A DNA stretch of 64,000 bases from Methylopumilus sp947499625 (GTDB lineage: Bacteria; Pseudomonadota; Gammaproteobacteria; Burkholderiales; Methylophilaceae). Where the stretch lies: contig OZ248397.1 in NCBI GenBank assembly GCA_965234475.1, positions 868,001-932,000 of the forward strand. Reading direction: 5' to 3'. The notes beneath the pieces are model-generated. The model saw only the letters and a program-made list of their open reading frames with translations. It made no database searches and had not been told where the DNA came from. A program made the position numbers and the translations under genes. Within the stretch, counting starts at the first letter, position 1; the number at the start of each line of letters is the position of its first letter. Below, piece by piece: positions 56,783-64,000 of the stretch.

Positions 56783-58864
56783 CTAATACTTAAGTAATAA
56801 TTTCTGCTGGCCAGAGGGCTGGGCATTTTGAGTCAAGATTTTTGATTGCCTATACGTACCATTTGAATTCATAATCCAGGCAGATTTATCTTTCAGAAGC
56901 TCATTCAATCCCTGATGAATTGCCTTTTGTTTTAGGGTTTTATCTAAAACAGGAAAGGCAACCTCTATGCGTCTAAATAAATTTCTATCCATCCAATCGG
57001 CCGATGATAAATAAAGCGTTTCCTTACCATTAGCGTGAAAATAATAAATACGGTGATGCTCCAAGAATTGTCCAATAATAGATCTCACATTTATATTTTC
57101 AGATAAACCTTTTACTTTAGGCTTAAGGGCGCAAACACCTCTGACGATTAAATCAATTTTGACACCGGCTTGCGAAGCTTTATATAGCTCAGTAATAATA
57201 AGCGGCTCTAAAAGAGCATTCACCTTTGCCACAATGCGCGCTGGCTTTCCAGATTTTGCTGCCTTAGCTTCAGCCCTGATTGACCTCAGAATATTATCAA
57301 ACATCGTAAATGGCGAATTCCACAGCGCTTTTAATTTAATAGAGCGGCTAGTACCGGTAAGTTGCATAAAGATCTTATGTGCATCTTCACATAAAGACAC
57401 ATTGGAAGTCATTAAGCCGAAGTCTGAATATAACTTTGCTGTTCTGGGATGGTAGTTTCCAGTGCCCAGATGGATATATCGCTTTAATATAAATTCAGGA
57501 TTTTTCCTTCTTTTAGTTGGCAGTTGTTCTTTACGAACAATCATCATCATTTTGGCGTGACACTTATGTTTTACAACACCATACACAACATGTGCACCGA
57601 CTTCTTCTAACTTGGCCGCCCAAAAAATATTTGTTTCTTCATCAAAGCGAGCTAAGAGCTCCACTATCACTGTAACTTCCTTACCATTCTTAGCAGCCTC
57701 AATGAGAGCATCCATGACTGGTGAAACATTGCCTGTGCGATAGATAGTCTGTTTAATTGCAAGAACATCAGGATCTCTTGATGCTTCTCTTAAAAGATTT
57801 AAAACTGGGTCAAAGCTTTCATATGGATGATGTAAAAGGATATCTTCTTTCTTTAAATGCTCGAAAATAGATCCATTGATAGTGAGCTGTTTAGGAATGT
57901 GCGTTGGAAATTTTAGATCTGGTCGTTCCACAATATCAGCCACTTGCATCAATCGATAAAGATTTACAGGGCCATCTACGCGGTAACAATCTTCCTGATT
58001 AAGTTCGCATGAGCGTCTTAAATATTTCATTAGATGCTCAGGAATATCGGAAGATATTTCAAGTCTCACTGCATCACCTAAGTGCCTTGTGGAGAGCTCA
58101 CCTTTTAAAGATTCTCTTAAATCAGAAATATCATCATCTGATACAAATAAATCAGAGTTACGTGTCACGCGAAATTGATAGCATCCAGTCACGGCCATGC
58201 CGGGAAATAATTCGTGTACAAAAGCTTGCATAAACGTAGATAAGATTACCAAGCTATATGGTGAAGGGCATATACGTGATGGCATTTGTATCACACGAGG
58301 AATAGACCTAGGGGCTTGCACTACAGCCAATTTTGGCATCCTTCCAAAATCATCTTTACCCTCTAGGGTTACAAAAAAGTTTAAGCTTTTATTGATCACC
58401 CTAGGAAAAGGATGCGCAGGATCTAAAACGATAGGTGTCAATAAAGGCACTAAATCTTTTTGAAAATAAGTCTTAGCCCAGCGAAGTTGGCTTGAAGTCC
58501 AATTGTTGTGATTAAAATAAAGATGAATACCTTCATTATCTAATTTAGGAATAATGTCTTTTTTAAAGAGATTATATTTTGTCTCAACCAAAGCCTGTGC
58601 CTCACCTACAATATTGAGATAAGCATCAGCTAATACTTGGCCATCCACAGTTTTGGATTTAGGATATTTACGAAGTTGCTCTTTAAGAACGGCAATACGA
58701 ATCTCAAAAAACTCATCTAAGTTACTCGCAACAATACAAATAAATTTTAGACGCTCAAGAATAGGTGCTTTTTGATTTTGCGCTTGCGCTAGCACACGTC
58801 GATTAAATTCGATAACGCCTAATTCTCGATTTAATAAATTTAGTTTAGATTTCACGGTATTCAT
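56783..58864 (-). CDS. ppk1: Polyphosphate kinase 1
   Basis: 693 aa from the ATG at 58864. The frame is also open from a TTG at 58885, but that lies next to the Pho-box sequence and has no ribosome site. The N-terminal LLNRELGVIEFNRRVLAQA is the PPK1 N-domain. The two phospholipase-D-like domains hold the autophosphorylated histidine (in VKHKCHAKMMMI, about 430) and the second histidine (in FLEHHRIYYFHANGKE, about 590). It makes polyphosphate from ATP at the membrane. It is divergent from ppx. Confidence 0.95.
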   Translation of the reverse strand: MNTVKSKLNLLNRELGVIEFNRRVLAQAQNQKAPILERLKFICIVASNLDEFFEIRIAVLKEQLRKYPKSKTVDGQVLADAYLNIVGEAQALVETKYNLFKKDIIPKLDNEGIHLYFNHNNWTSSQLRWAKTYFQKDLVPLLTPIVLDPAHPFPRVINKSLNFFVTLEGKDDFGRMPKLAVVQAPRSIPRVIQMPSRICPSPYSLVILSTFMQAFVHELFPGMAVTGCYQFRVTRNSDLFVSDDDISDLRESLKGELSTRHLGDAVRLEISSDIPEHLMKYLRRSCELNQEDCYRVDGPVNLYRLMQVADIVERPDLKFPTHIPKQLTINGSIFEHLKKEDILLHHPYESFDPVLNLLREASRDPDVLAIKQTIYRTGNVSPVMDALIEAAKNGKEVTVIVELLARFDEETNIFWAAKLEEVGAHVVYGVVKHKCHAKMMMIVRKEQLPTKRRKNPEFILKRYIHLGTGNYHPRTAKLYSDFGLMTSNVSLCEDAHKIFMQLTGTSRSIKLKALWNSPFTMFDNILRSIRAEAKAAKSGKPARIVAKVNALLEPLIITELYKASQAGVKIDLIVRGVCALKPKVKGLSENINVRSIIGQFLEHHRIYYFHANGKETLYLSSADWMDRNLFRRIEVAFPVLDKTLKQKAIHQGLNELLKDKSAWIMNSNGTYRQSKILTQNAQPSGQQKLLLKY

Positions 58865-58886
58865 ACTATCATTCTGATTAGACAAT

Positions 58887-58904
58887 ATGACGATTAAATG
58901 ACAT
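58887..58904 (-). promoter_or_regulatory. Pho-box-like PhoB site facing ppk1
   Basis: The minus strand reads ATGTCATTTAATCGTCAT: two 7-bp units 4 nt apart (ATGTCAT, TCGTCAT). The PhoB unit consensus is CTGTCAT with an AT-rich 4-nt spacer, so the units match at 6 and 5 positions. It lies 23-40 nt ahead of the ppk1 ATG. Confidence 0.6.
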
Positions 58905-58913
58905 TTAAAAAAA

Positions 58914-58931
58914 TTGTCATATATACGTCAT
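58914..58931 (+). promoter_or_regulatory. Pho-box-like PhoB site facing ppx
   Basis: TTGTCATATATACGTCAT contains two 7-bp units (TTGTCAT, ACGTCAT) separated by ATAT, matching CTGTCAT at 6 and 5 positions. It points toward ppx, and its 3' end is 26 nt before the ATG at 58958. A TACTTT/TTAACT -10-like sequence lies between. Confidence 0.6.
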
Positions 58932-58957
58932 ATATTTACTTTAACTTAACGGCCTAC

Positions 58958-60586
58958 ATGATTTTACCAAAACTCAAAACAGAAAAATCTCCAGAACACG
59001 TCAACGGCTTATATGCCTCTATTGATCTAGGGTCTAATAGTTTTAGGATGATGATTGCTAAAATCAACCACCTTCATACAGGCGTTCAATTTCAGACCAT
59101 CGACACCCTAAGAGACACGGTAAGGCTGGCCGGTGGACTTAATAAAGATAATGAATTAAGTGAAGAATCCATGACTAAGGCACTGGCTGCCATTTTAAGA
59201 TTTGGTGACCGTTTACGTAGCTTTAGTCCTAATCAAGTTGTAGCGGTTGCAACCAACACTTTCCGTGTCGCTCGCAATGCAAAAAAATTTGTTGATGAAG
59301 CTGAAAAGCTTTTAGGTTTTCCCATCGATGTCATTTCAGGTAATGAAGAGGCAAGGCTTATCTATATTGGGGCCTCTCATATCGCACCGATGTGCGTTGG
59401 CAAACGTCTTGTTTTTGATATTGGTGGCGGATCCACCGAAATCATTATTGGTGATGGCCATGAGCCTAAACTTTTAGAGTCGCTTCCTATTGGATGTGTT
59501 TCTTTTAGTCAAAGATTTTTTTCAGAGGGTGTGGTTGATGAGGAGAATTTTAAAGCAGCACAAAATGCTGCCTTAAAAGAAATTAAAACGATCGCGCCTT
59601 TCTATAGAAAAATGGGTTGGGAGCAAGCTATTGGCTCCTCAGGCACTGCAAGAGCGATTGCAGAACTTATCGCGCTGAATGGTTTAAGTGGAGAGCCCCA
59701 TGATCTTCCCGTTGAGGAAACGGGCGGTGTCATTACACGTCACGGATTAGATCTACTCAAAAAAAAGTTACTTGAAACAAAACATATCGAACGATTAAAT
59801 TTATTAGGACTAAAAGCGGATCGGAAACCTGTGCTTCCGGGTGGTCTTGCTATTATGATTTCAGCCTTTGAGGAGTTAGGTATAAAGCATATGGAAATTA
59901 CTGAAGCTGCTCTTCTTTTTGGGGCACTTCATCATTTATATGATCAATCTAAAAATGGGGCACATACCAAGAAGAAGGGTATTCTTAAAACGCTGTTCAA
60001 CTCATTCGGTAAATTAGAAAATCTAGACAAGAGACACGGACTTATAGAGCAATTAGGAAAGCGCTTTAATGTAGACGAAACGCAGTTTAAAAGTGTTAAC
60101 GAGACAGCAGATTTTTTTCTAGATCAATTACCTACTTTCAAAAATGAAGATAGAAAAAATAATCGTAAGCTTTTAAGTTGGGCATCATTCTTGCATGAAA
60201 TTGGTTTATCGGTATCTCGTACTGACTATCAAAAACATTCGGCTTATATTATTTCTAATGCTGACCTACCAGGCTTTTCTCGATTGGACCAGGCAAGGCT
60301 AGCTGGACTTGTGCTAGGGCACAACGGTAAGCTAAATAAACTTCCTATGAGTGCTGGTTATATCGATTGGCATTTATTGTTCTGCTTAAGACTTGCACAT
60401 GTAGTCTCTAGAAAAAGAGAGAGTGGAACCTTGCCACTTATAAAAGTGCAACAAGGTGCCAAAGGATTTAAATTAAAAATTTCTAAGGCTTGGTTAGAGA
60501 AGAACCCATTCATTCAATTTGGGCTCAATAAAGAAGCGTCAGACTGGAAAAAGATTGAGTGGAAATTCGAAATAGAAATTTATTAA
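58958..60586 (+). CDS. ppx: Exopolyphosphatase (Ppx/GppA family)
   Basis: 542 aa from the ATG at 58958. An upstream open start at 58898 would begin inside the Pho-box region and adds 20 atypical residues. The ASKHA-fold motifs YASIDLGSNSFRMMIAKI (near 20) and VFDIGGGSTEIIIGD (near 150) bind phosphate. The C-terminal part (from about 330) resembles the HD-like domain of GppA/Ppx proteins. It releases phosphate from polyphosphate and may also act on pppGpp. It is paired with ppk1. Confidence 0.92.
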   Translation: MILPKLKTEKSPEHVNGLYASIDLGSNSFRMMIAKINHLHTGVQFQTIDTLRDTVRLAGGLNKDNELSEESMTKALAAILRFGDRLRSFSPNQVVAVATNTFRVARNAKKFVDEAEKLLGFPIDVISGNEEARLIYIGASHIAPMCVGKRLVFDIGGGSTEIIIGDGHEPKLLESLPIGCVSFSQRFFSEGVVDEENFKAAQNAALKEIKTIAPFYRKMGWEQAIGSSGTARAIAELIALNGLSGEPHDLPVEETGGVITRHGLDLLKKKLLETKHIERLNLLGLKADRKPVLPGGLAIMISAFEELGIKHMEITEAALLFGALHHLYDQSKNGAHTKKKGILKTLFNSFGKLENLDKRHGLIEQLGKRFNVDETQFKSVNETADFFLDQLPTFKNEDRKNNRKLLSWASFLHEIGLSVSRTDYQKHSAYIISNADLPGFSRLDQARLAGLVLGHNGKLNKLPMSAGYIDWHLLFCLRLAHVVSRKRESGTLPLIKVQQGAKGFKLKISKAWLEKNPFIQFGLNKEASDWKKIEWKFEIEIY

Positions 60587-61794
60587 GTCATCCCTTTGGC
60601 GTTACCAATTCTTGTTTCCATGTATCGCGATAAAGAGGATTTTTGATTGATGGTGCTCTTATAAAACTTAGCTACTTTTTTAGCTAAAACACCTGCCCCC
60701 CATTTCTCTTTGGCATATTGTCTCCCCTTTTCGCCAATCATCTGACGTTTGGGAGCATCAGAAAGAAGAACACTTACTTTATCTGCAAAGTCATTAATAT
60801 CATCTTGTGCAATAAGTACACCCTCACCTTCAATTAAAATGGATTTGGTGCCAAGTTCTGCAAGGGCCACCACAGCTGTTCCTTGAGCCATTGCTTCTAA
60901 AAGTACCAAGCCTTGTGTCTCACTCTTTGATGCAAATACAAAAATATCTGCCGCTTTGTAGCAGGCGATAAGTTCATGACTGCGATCAAGATAGCCAATC
61001 ATTCTGACTTTATTTGTGATGCCTAATTTGTCTATGGAATGCTTGATTGATTCCTCCGCTGGGCCCTCTCCTGTAATCACAAGTAAAGTATCAGGGTGAT
61101 TTTTAAGGAGCCTGACATGCATTTCAAGTAAGAATCCAATATTTTTCTCATGCGCGACACGGCCTACAAATAAAAGCATAGGCTGAGTTAAAGGAATATC
61201 ATGACTCATACGGAAATGCTCTCCGTCAACGTTAGCAAAACTTGAGTCATCTAATCCTGTTGCAACCACTTCGGCAGGGGTTTTAATCCCGTACTGTTTT
61301 AATACATCTAGCATCGGTTTTGAAGGCGAAACAATCCCATCTACCGCATTACATTGTCTTCTTGATATCGTTCTTGCAAGTTTTCTTGAAATAAACTGTG
61401 GAATAAAAGGGAGGTAGTGATGGAGATAATCCTCGAAGAACGTATGGTAAGTTTCAACGACAGGGATGTCTAATTTTTTACCGAAGTGAATACCCACGTA
61501 ATGCGCTGTAAATGGGGTATGAATATGAATGACATCGAAATGTTTGTCCCTGATCCATGGCAGTAAGGCTTTTAATTTACCAAAATTCATTAAACGATCT
61601 TCGGGATCAAAATAAATCTTATGGGAAGGCACTCTAACAATCCATTCCTCTTGTTTATCTTCATCAGTGTAAGAAGGTGCTATGAGCGTAACTTGATGTC
61701 CAAGCGCTCTTAGTTCTGTTGCAAAAGTATTGATGGATGTAGATACCCCATTGACTCGTGGGAAAAAAACGTCTGAAATAAAAAGTATATTCAT
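60583..61794 (-). CDS. Glycosyltransferase family 4, probable diacylglycerol glycosyltransferase
   Basis: 403 aa GT-B fold. The N-terminal FISDVFFPRVNGVSTSINTFA is typical of GT4 enzymes. The donor-binding half has FVGRVAHEKNIGFLLE (near 211) and the EX7E motif ETQGLVLLE (near 286). FPRVNGVSTSI and HIHTPF-type motifs match glucosyl/mannosyl-diacylglycerol synthases and PimB-like enzymes. The lipid acceptor is inferred from context: the neighbours are a PAP2 phosphatase (stop and start abut), an acyltransferase and PlcP. A generic envelope glycosyltransferase is the alternative. Confidence 0.75.
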   Translation of the reverse strand: MNILFISDVFFPRVNGVSTSINTFATELRALGHQVTLIAPSYTDEDKQEEWIVRVPSHKIYFDPEDRLMNFGKLKALLPWIRDKHFDVIHIHTPFTAHYVGIHFGKKLDIPVVETYHTFFEDYLHHYLPFIPQFISRKLARTISRRQCNAVDGIVSPSKPMLDVLKQYGIKTPAEVVATGLDDSSFANVDGEHFRMSHDIPLTQPMLLFVGRVAHEKNIGFLLEMHVRLLKNHPDTLLVITGEGPAEESIKHSIDKLGITNKVRMIGYLDRSHELIACYKAADIFVFASKSETQGLVLLEAMAQGTAVVALAELGTKSILIEGEGVLIAQDDINDFADKVSVLLSDAPKRQMIGEKGRQYAKEKWGAGVLAKKVAKFYKSTINQKSSLSRYMETRIGNAKGMT

Positions 61795-62331
61795 TTAAAT
61801 AATAGAAAAAGAAGTGAGTGAAATTAAAATACCAATCAAGGCACCTACCAAAACATCACTTGGATAATGGAGGCCTAGTATGGGTCTAGATAATCCAATC
61901 AAGATCGTGAATGGAATTAAGCCGAGAGATAGCATTGGATAGTAATGAATGGCAACAAGGGTAAATATAACCGCATGTAATGTATGGCCTGAGGGAAAGC
62001 TAAATTGATCTAAAGGAATGCTTCTAAGTGAAATTTGCTGATACACATTGAAAGGGCGTGGACGCAAAGTTCTGGCTTTCAACCACTTATAAATTATGGT
62101 ACCTGTAAATCCTGCCACTATCATATGAAGCACAGGCAGTATGGCTTGAGCTTGGTCTATACACAACATTAGAGCCATGCAGCTGAACCAAAAAAACCCG
62201 TCTCCAAGTCGGCTCACCGCTTTAAAGAAATTCCTGATCAGAATGTTATGGCTGGTTCGGTTAAATGTAATGCATAGATGACTATCGACATGATGGAAAT
62301 GATTCATGTATAACCGAAGCTTATTTGGCAT
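61795..62331 (-). CDS. PAP2-family membrane phosphatase
   Basis: 178 aa integral membrane protein. The three PAP2 motifs are complete: KARTLRPRP (KX6RP, about 82-90), FPSGH (about 115) and SRPILGLHYPSD (SRX5HX3D, about 150-161). Several hydrophobic segments surround them. By family it dephosphorylates lipid phosphates such as phosphatidic acid or undecaprenyl pyrophosphate. Followed directly by a glycosyltransferase, production of diacylglycerol as sugar acceptor is a reasonable inference. The Met at residue 9 is a possible alternative start. Confidence 0.85.
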   Translation of the reverse strand: MPNKLRLYMNHFHHVDSHLCITFNRTSHNILIRNFFKAVSRLGDGFFWFSCMALMLCIDQAQAILPVLHMIVAGFTGTIIYKWLKARTLRPRPFNVYQQISLRSIPLDQFSFPSGHTLHAVIFTLVAIHYYPMLSLGLIPFTILIGLSRPILGLHYPSDVLVGALIGILISLTSFSII

Positions 62332-62380
62332 AGTATTTATCCATACATAATAGTTATTTAGATAAGGGTAATGTTTAATT

Positions 62381-62398
62381 GTGAAATTTTTATGACAA
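62381..62398 (-). promoter_or_regulatory. Possible Pho-box-like site ahead of the PAP2 gene
   Basis: The minus strand reads TTGTCATAAAAATTTCAC: units TTGTCAT and ATTTCAC separated by AAAA. The first unit falls on the last two codons and stop of the acyltransferase gene, so part of the match may be chance. It is 50 nt before the PAP2 start. Confidence 0.35.
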
Positions 62399-63115
62399 AT
62401 TCTGTGATAAATTTTTGTGGATTATTTCTTGTATGTAAACGGCTAACTCTTTCCGGTTTCCACGAGGTCTTATGGGCTGAAGCACATCGACCTCAACACT
62501 GATATCATTTTCATTTTTAATTTTCATAATGGAATCTACAAGCGACATATCACCCACAAAAGCGACCTTATCTGAATAGACACTTTTCTGTTTGTATCTT
62601 AGGCATAAAGGCAAAATACTTTTATTTGTGTCAATTGACGACTGAAATAAATTACTTTTAAAAGGTAGTAGGTATCTTCCATTCGTCGAAGTGCCCTCTG
62701 GGAATATGCATACAGACCTCTTTATTAAACGTCGCTTCATTTTCCTTAATGCTTTTTTAATGTCTGAAACCTTTTCGCGCTTGATAAATATCGTGCCTGT
62801 CATTTGTGCAACCCAACCAAAGAGCGGCCAAGAGGCTACATCAGATTTCGCAACAAAAATCGAGGGTTTAATAGATTGAATCACAATGATATCTATCCAT
62901 GAAATATGGTTAGCCACCATTAAATATTGCTTTTGGTTAGAAAGAAAGCTATCAAGACCTTGTACCTCCACTTTAATTTCAAAAATGGCGAGGAGCCTCT
63001 TGCACCAAAACTGAATCATTTTTTCTTGTTGACTCTTGGTAGAAATAAGAATCAAAAGACAGAGCGGAACCACAAACAATATATGTATAAGTATTTTTAA
63101 AGATTTCATTGCCAT
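62390..63115 (-). CDS. plsC: 1-acyl-sn-glycerol-3-phosphate acyltransferase family protein
   Basis: 241 aa. An N-terminal membrane segment (SLKILIHILFVVPLCLLILIS) precedes the acyltransferase motifs VANHISWIDI (HX4D, near residue 68-75) and FPEGTSTNGRYL (near 138). By family it acylates lysophosphatidic acid to phosphatidic acid. Here it is the first gene of an operon with PAP2 and a glycosyltransferase, and divergent from plcP over 80 nt. It may be a paralogue dedicated to lipid remodelling, not the housekeeping PlsC. Confidence 0.85.
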   Translation of the reverse strand: MAMKSLKILIHILFVVPLCLLILISTKSQQEKMIQFWCKRLLAIFEIKVEVQGLDSFLSNQKQYLMVANHISWIDIIVIQSIKPSIFVAKSDVASWPLFGWVAQMTGTIFIKREKVSDIKKALRKMKRRLIKRSVCIFPEGTSTNGRYLLPFKSNLFQSSIDTNKSILPLCLRYKQKSVYSDKVAFVGDMSLVDSIMKIKNENDISVEVDVLQPIRPRGNRKELAVYIQEIIHKNLSQNLS

Positions 63116-63131
63116 ATATTAATCATCTTCT

Positions 63132-63171
63132 ATGTCATATTTGTGACACTGTTTTGTCACGAAACTTTCAC
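63132..63171 (+). promoter_or_regulatory. Tandem Pho boxes ahead of plcP
   Basis: Four 7-bp units occur at exact 11-bp steps: ATGTCAT (63132), GTGACAC (63143), TTGTCAC (63154) and CTTTCAC (63165). This is the layout of two adjacent PhoB-dimer sites. A -10-like TATTTA lies at 63180-63185. The first two units also read as GTGTCAC-N4-ATGACAT on the other strand, toward the acyltransferase operon. Confidence 0.75.
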
Positions 63172-63195
63172 ACTCATCCTATTTAATGCACACAT

Positions 63196-63939
63196 ATGAA
63201 ACGTTATCGTGCAATTTGGATTTCTGATGTACATCTAGGCACTACAGAGTGCAAAGCGGATTATCTCCTCGACTTCCTTAAAAATAACACCGCAGAAACC
63301 ATTTATCTTGTGGGCGACATCATTGATGGATGGGCACTAAAGAAACGGTGGTATTGGCCACAAAAACATAATGATGTCATTCAAAAGCTCCTTCGAAAGG
63401 CTCGAAAAGGCTCAAAGGTTATTTATATTCCTGGGAATCATGATGAGCTAGGTCGTCAATTTATTAATATGACATTTGGTGATATTGAAATTAAAAATGA
63501 TCTGATACACACCACGCTCGACGGTCGAAGATTATGGGTCACACATGGTGATTTATTTGACAATATTATTTCATGTGCTAAATGGCTCTCATTTGTGGGT
63601 GACACCCTTTATTACGTGATCTTAAGAATAAATCATTTCTCGAACACCCTAAGACATAAGTATGGATTTCATTACTGGTCATTTTCTTCTTACATCAAAA
63701 ATTCAATTAAGAACGTCGTGAAGTATGTTGAGAATTTTGAGGAGCTTATGGCGCGAGAAGCTAAAAGAAAAAAATGTGATGGTGTGATTTGTGGACATAT
63801 CCATAAGGCTGCGATAAAGAAAATTGAAGGTGTTGAGTATTATAACGATGGAGACTGGGTTGAAAGTCTCACAGCACTCGTTGAAACTAAGAAGGGTAAG
63901 TTAAAGCTTGTTGATTGGCATAAGAAAACATTGTCATAA
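63196..63939 (+). CDS. plcP: PlcP-type metallophosphoesterase (phospholipid hydrolase)
   Basis: 247 aa calcineurin-like phosphoesterase. The metal motifs are SDVHLGT (about 10-16), VGDIIDGW (about 39-46), IPGNHDE (about 75-81), THGDLFD (about 116-122) and GHIHKA (about 202-207). DGWALKKRWYWPQKHNDVIQKLLRKARKG closely resembles rhizobial and marine PlcP, which cleaves phosphatidylethanolamine and related phospholipids to diacylglycerol during phosphate starvation. UDP-2,3-diacylglucosamine hydrolases are relatives and the main alternative. Tandem Pho boxes directly upstream support the starvation role. There is no Shine-Dalgarno sequence and a predicted leader of only a few bases. Confidence 0.82.
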   Translation: MKRYRAIWISDVHLGTTECKADYLLDFLKNNTAETIYLVGDIIDGWALKKRWYWPQKHNDVIQKLLRKARKGSKVIYIPGNHDELGRQFINMTFGDIEIKNDLIHTTLDGRRLWVTHGDLFDNIISCAKWLSFVGDTLYYVILRINHFSNTLRHKYGFHYWSFSSYIKNSIKNVVKYVENFEELMAREAKRKKCDGVICGHIHKAAIKKIEGVEYYNDGDWVESLTALVETKKGKLKLVDWHKKTLS

Positions 63940-64000
63940 AAAATTAAAGTTACCTTCACATAAATGAAATATTGCAGTTTTAAAGTGGTACAAACTTTCC

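Noticed and set aside
63940..64000. A further gene start after plcP
   Set aside because: The remaining 61 bases show no start with a ribosome site or clear control element.

Overview
The window is a gene-dense, AT-rich chromosomal segment from a betaproteobacterium. Three things point there: the 16S/23S genes, the homodimeric AceE plus an LpdA carrying its own lipoyl domain, and the cysE-iscR-isc and rpoE-rseABC-degQ-lepA gene orders. The family is probably Methylophilaceae or a close relative, but that is inference from gene order and remembered 16S features, not from a search. I see no insertion sequence, prophage, CRISPR array or plasmid function.

Layout. 0-12.2 kb: tilS (partial), accA and dnaE on the minus strand, tpx on the plus strand, then a minus-strand group of rlmL, an aminopropyltransferase-like gene, hrpA, a small secreted protein and a methyltransferase. 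12.3-15.9 kb: ylqF, then a small AT-rich accessory patch (a PDZ/M48 lipoprotein, a 54-aa membrane peptide, a YkuK-type RNase H-like protein) ending at tRNA-Arg(CCT). 15.9-27.0 kb: an M17 aminopeptidase, the pyruvate dehydrogenase operon aceE-aceF-lpdA, coaX-birA, and glnS. 27.0-32.7 kb: a complete minus-strand rRNA operon, unusual in that the initiator tRNA-fMet lies ahead of boxA and 16S behind a strong promoter. Its order is fMet, 16S, tRNA-Ile, tRNA-Ala, 23S, 5S.

32.8-45.6 kb: htpG with a textbook sigma-32 promoter, then a long minus-strand run. The run starts with the envelope-stress operon (rpoE behind a sigma-E-like autoregulatory promoter, rseA, rseB, rseC, degQ) and continues into lepA-lepB-rnc-era-recO-pdxJ-acpS-tcdA. 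45.7-56.7 kb: nadB, slyD, suhB, trmJ, cysE, and a full isc operon (iscR, two tandem cysteine desulfurases, iscU, iscA, hscB, hscA, fdx). An IscR type-1 site covers the isc promoter.

56.8-64 kb is the most interesting part. It holds divergent ppk1/ppx, then a minus-strand acyltransferase-PAP2 phosphatase-glycosyltransferase operon, divergent from a PlcP-type metallophosphoesterase. Phased 7-bp Pho-box-like repeats lie in front of ppk, ppx and plcP, and possibly PAP2. Together the genes look like a PhoB-controlled phosphate-starvation island that combines polyphosphate turnover with replacement of phospholipids by glycolipids. The predicted transcripts of ppk, ppx and plcP have almost no 5' leader and no Shine-Dalgarno sequence.
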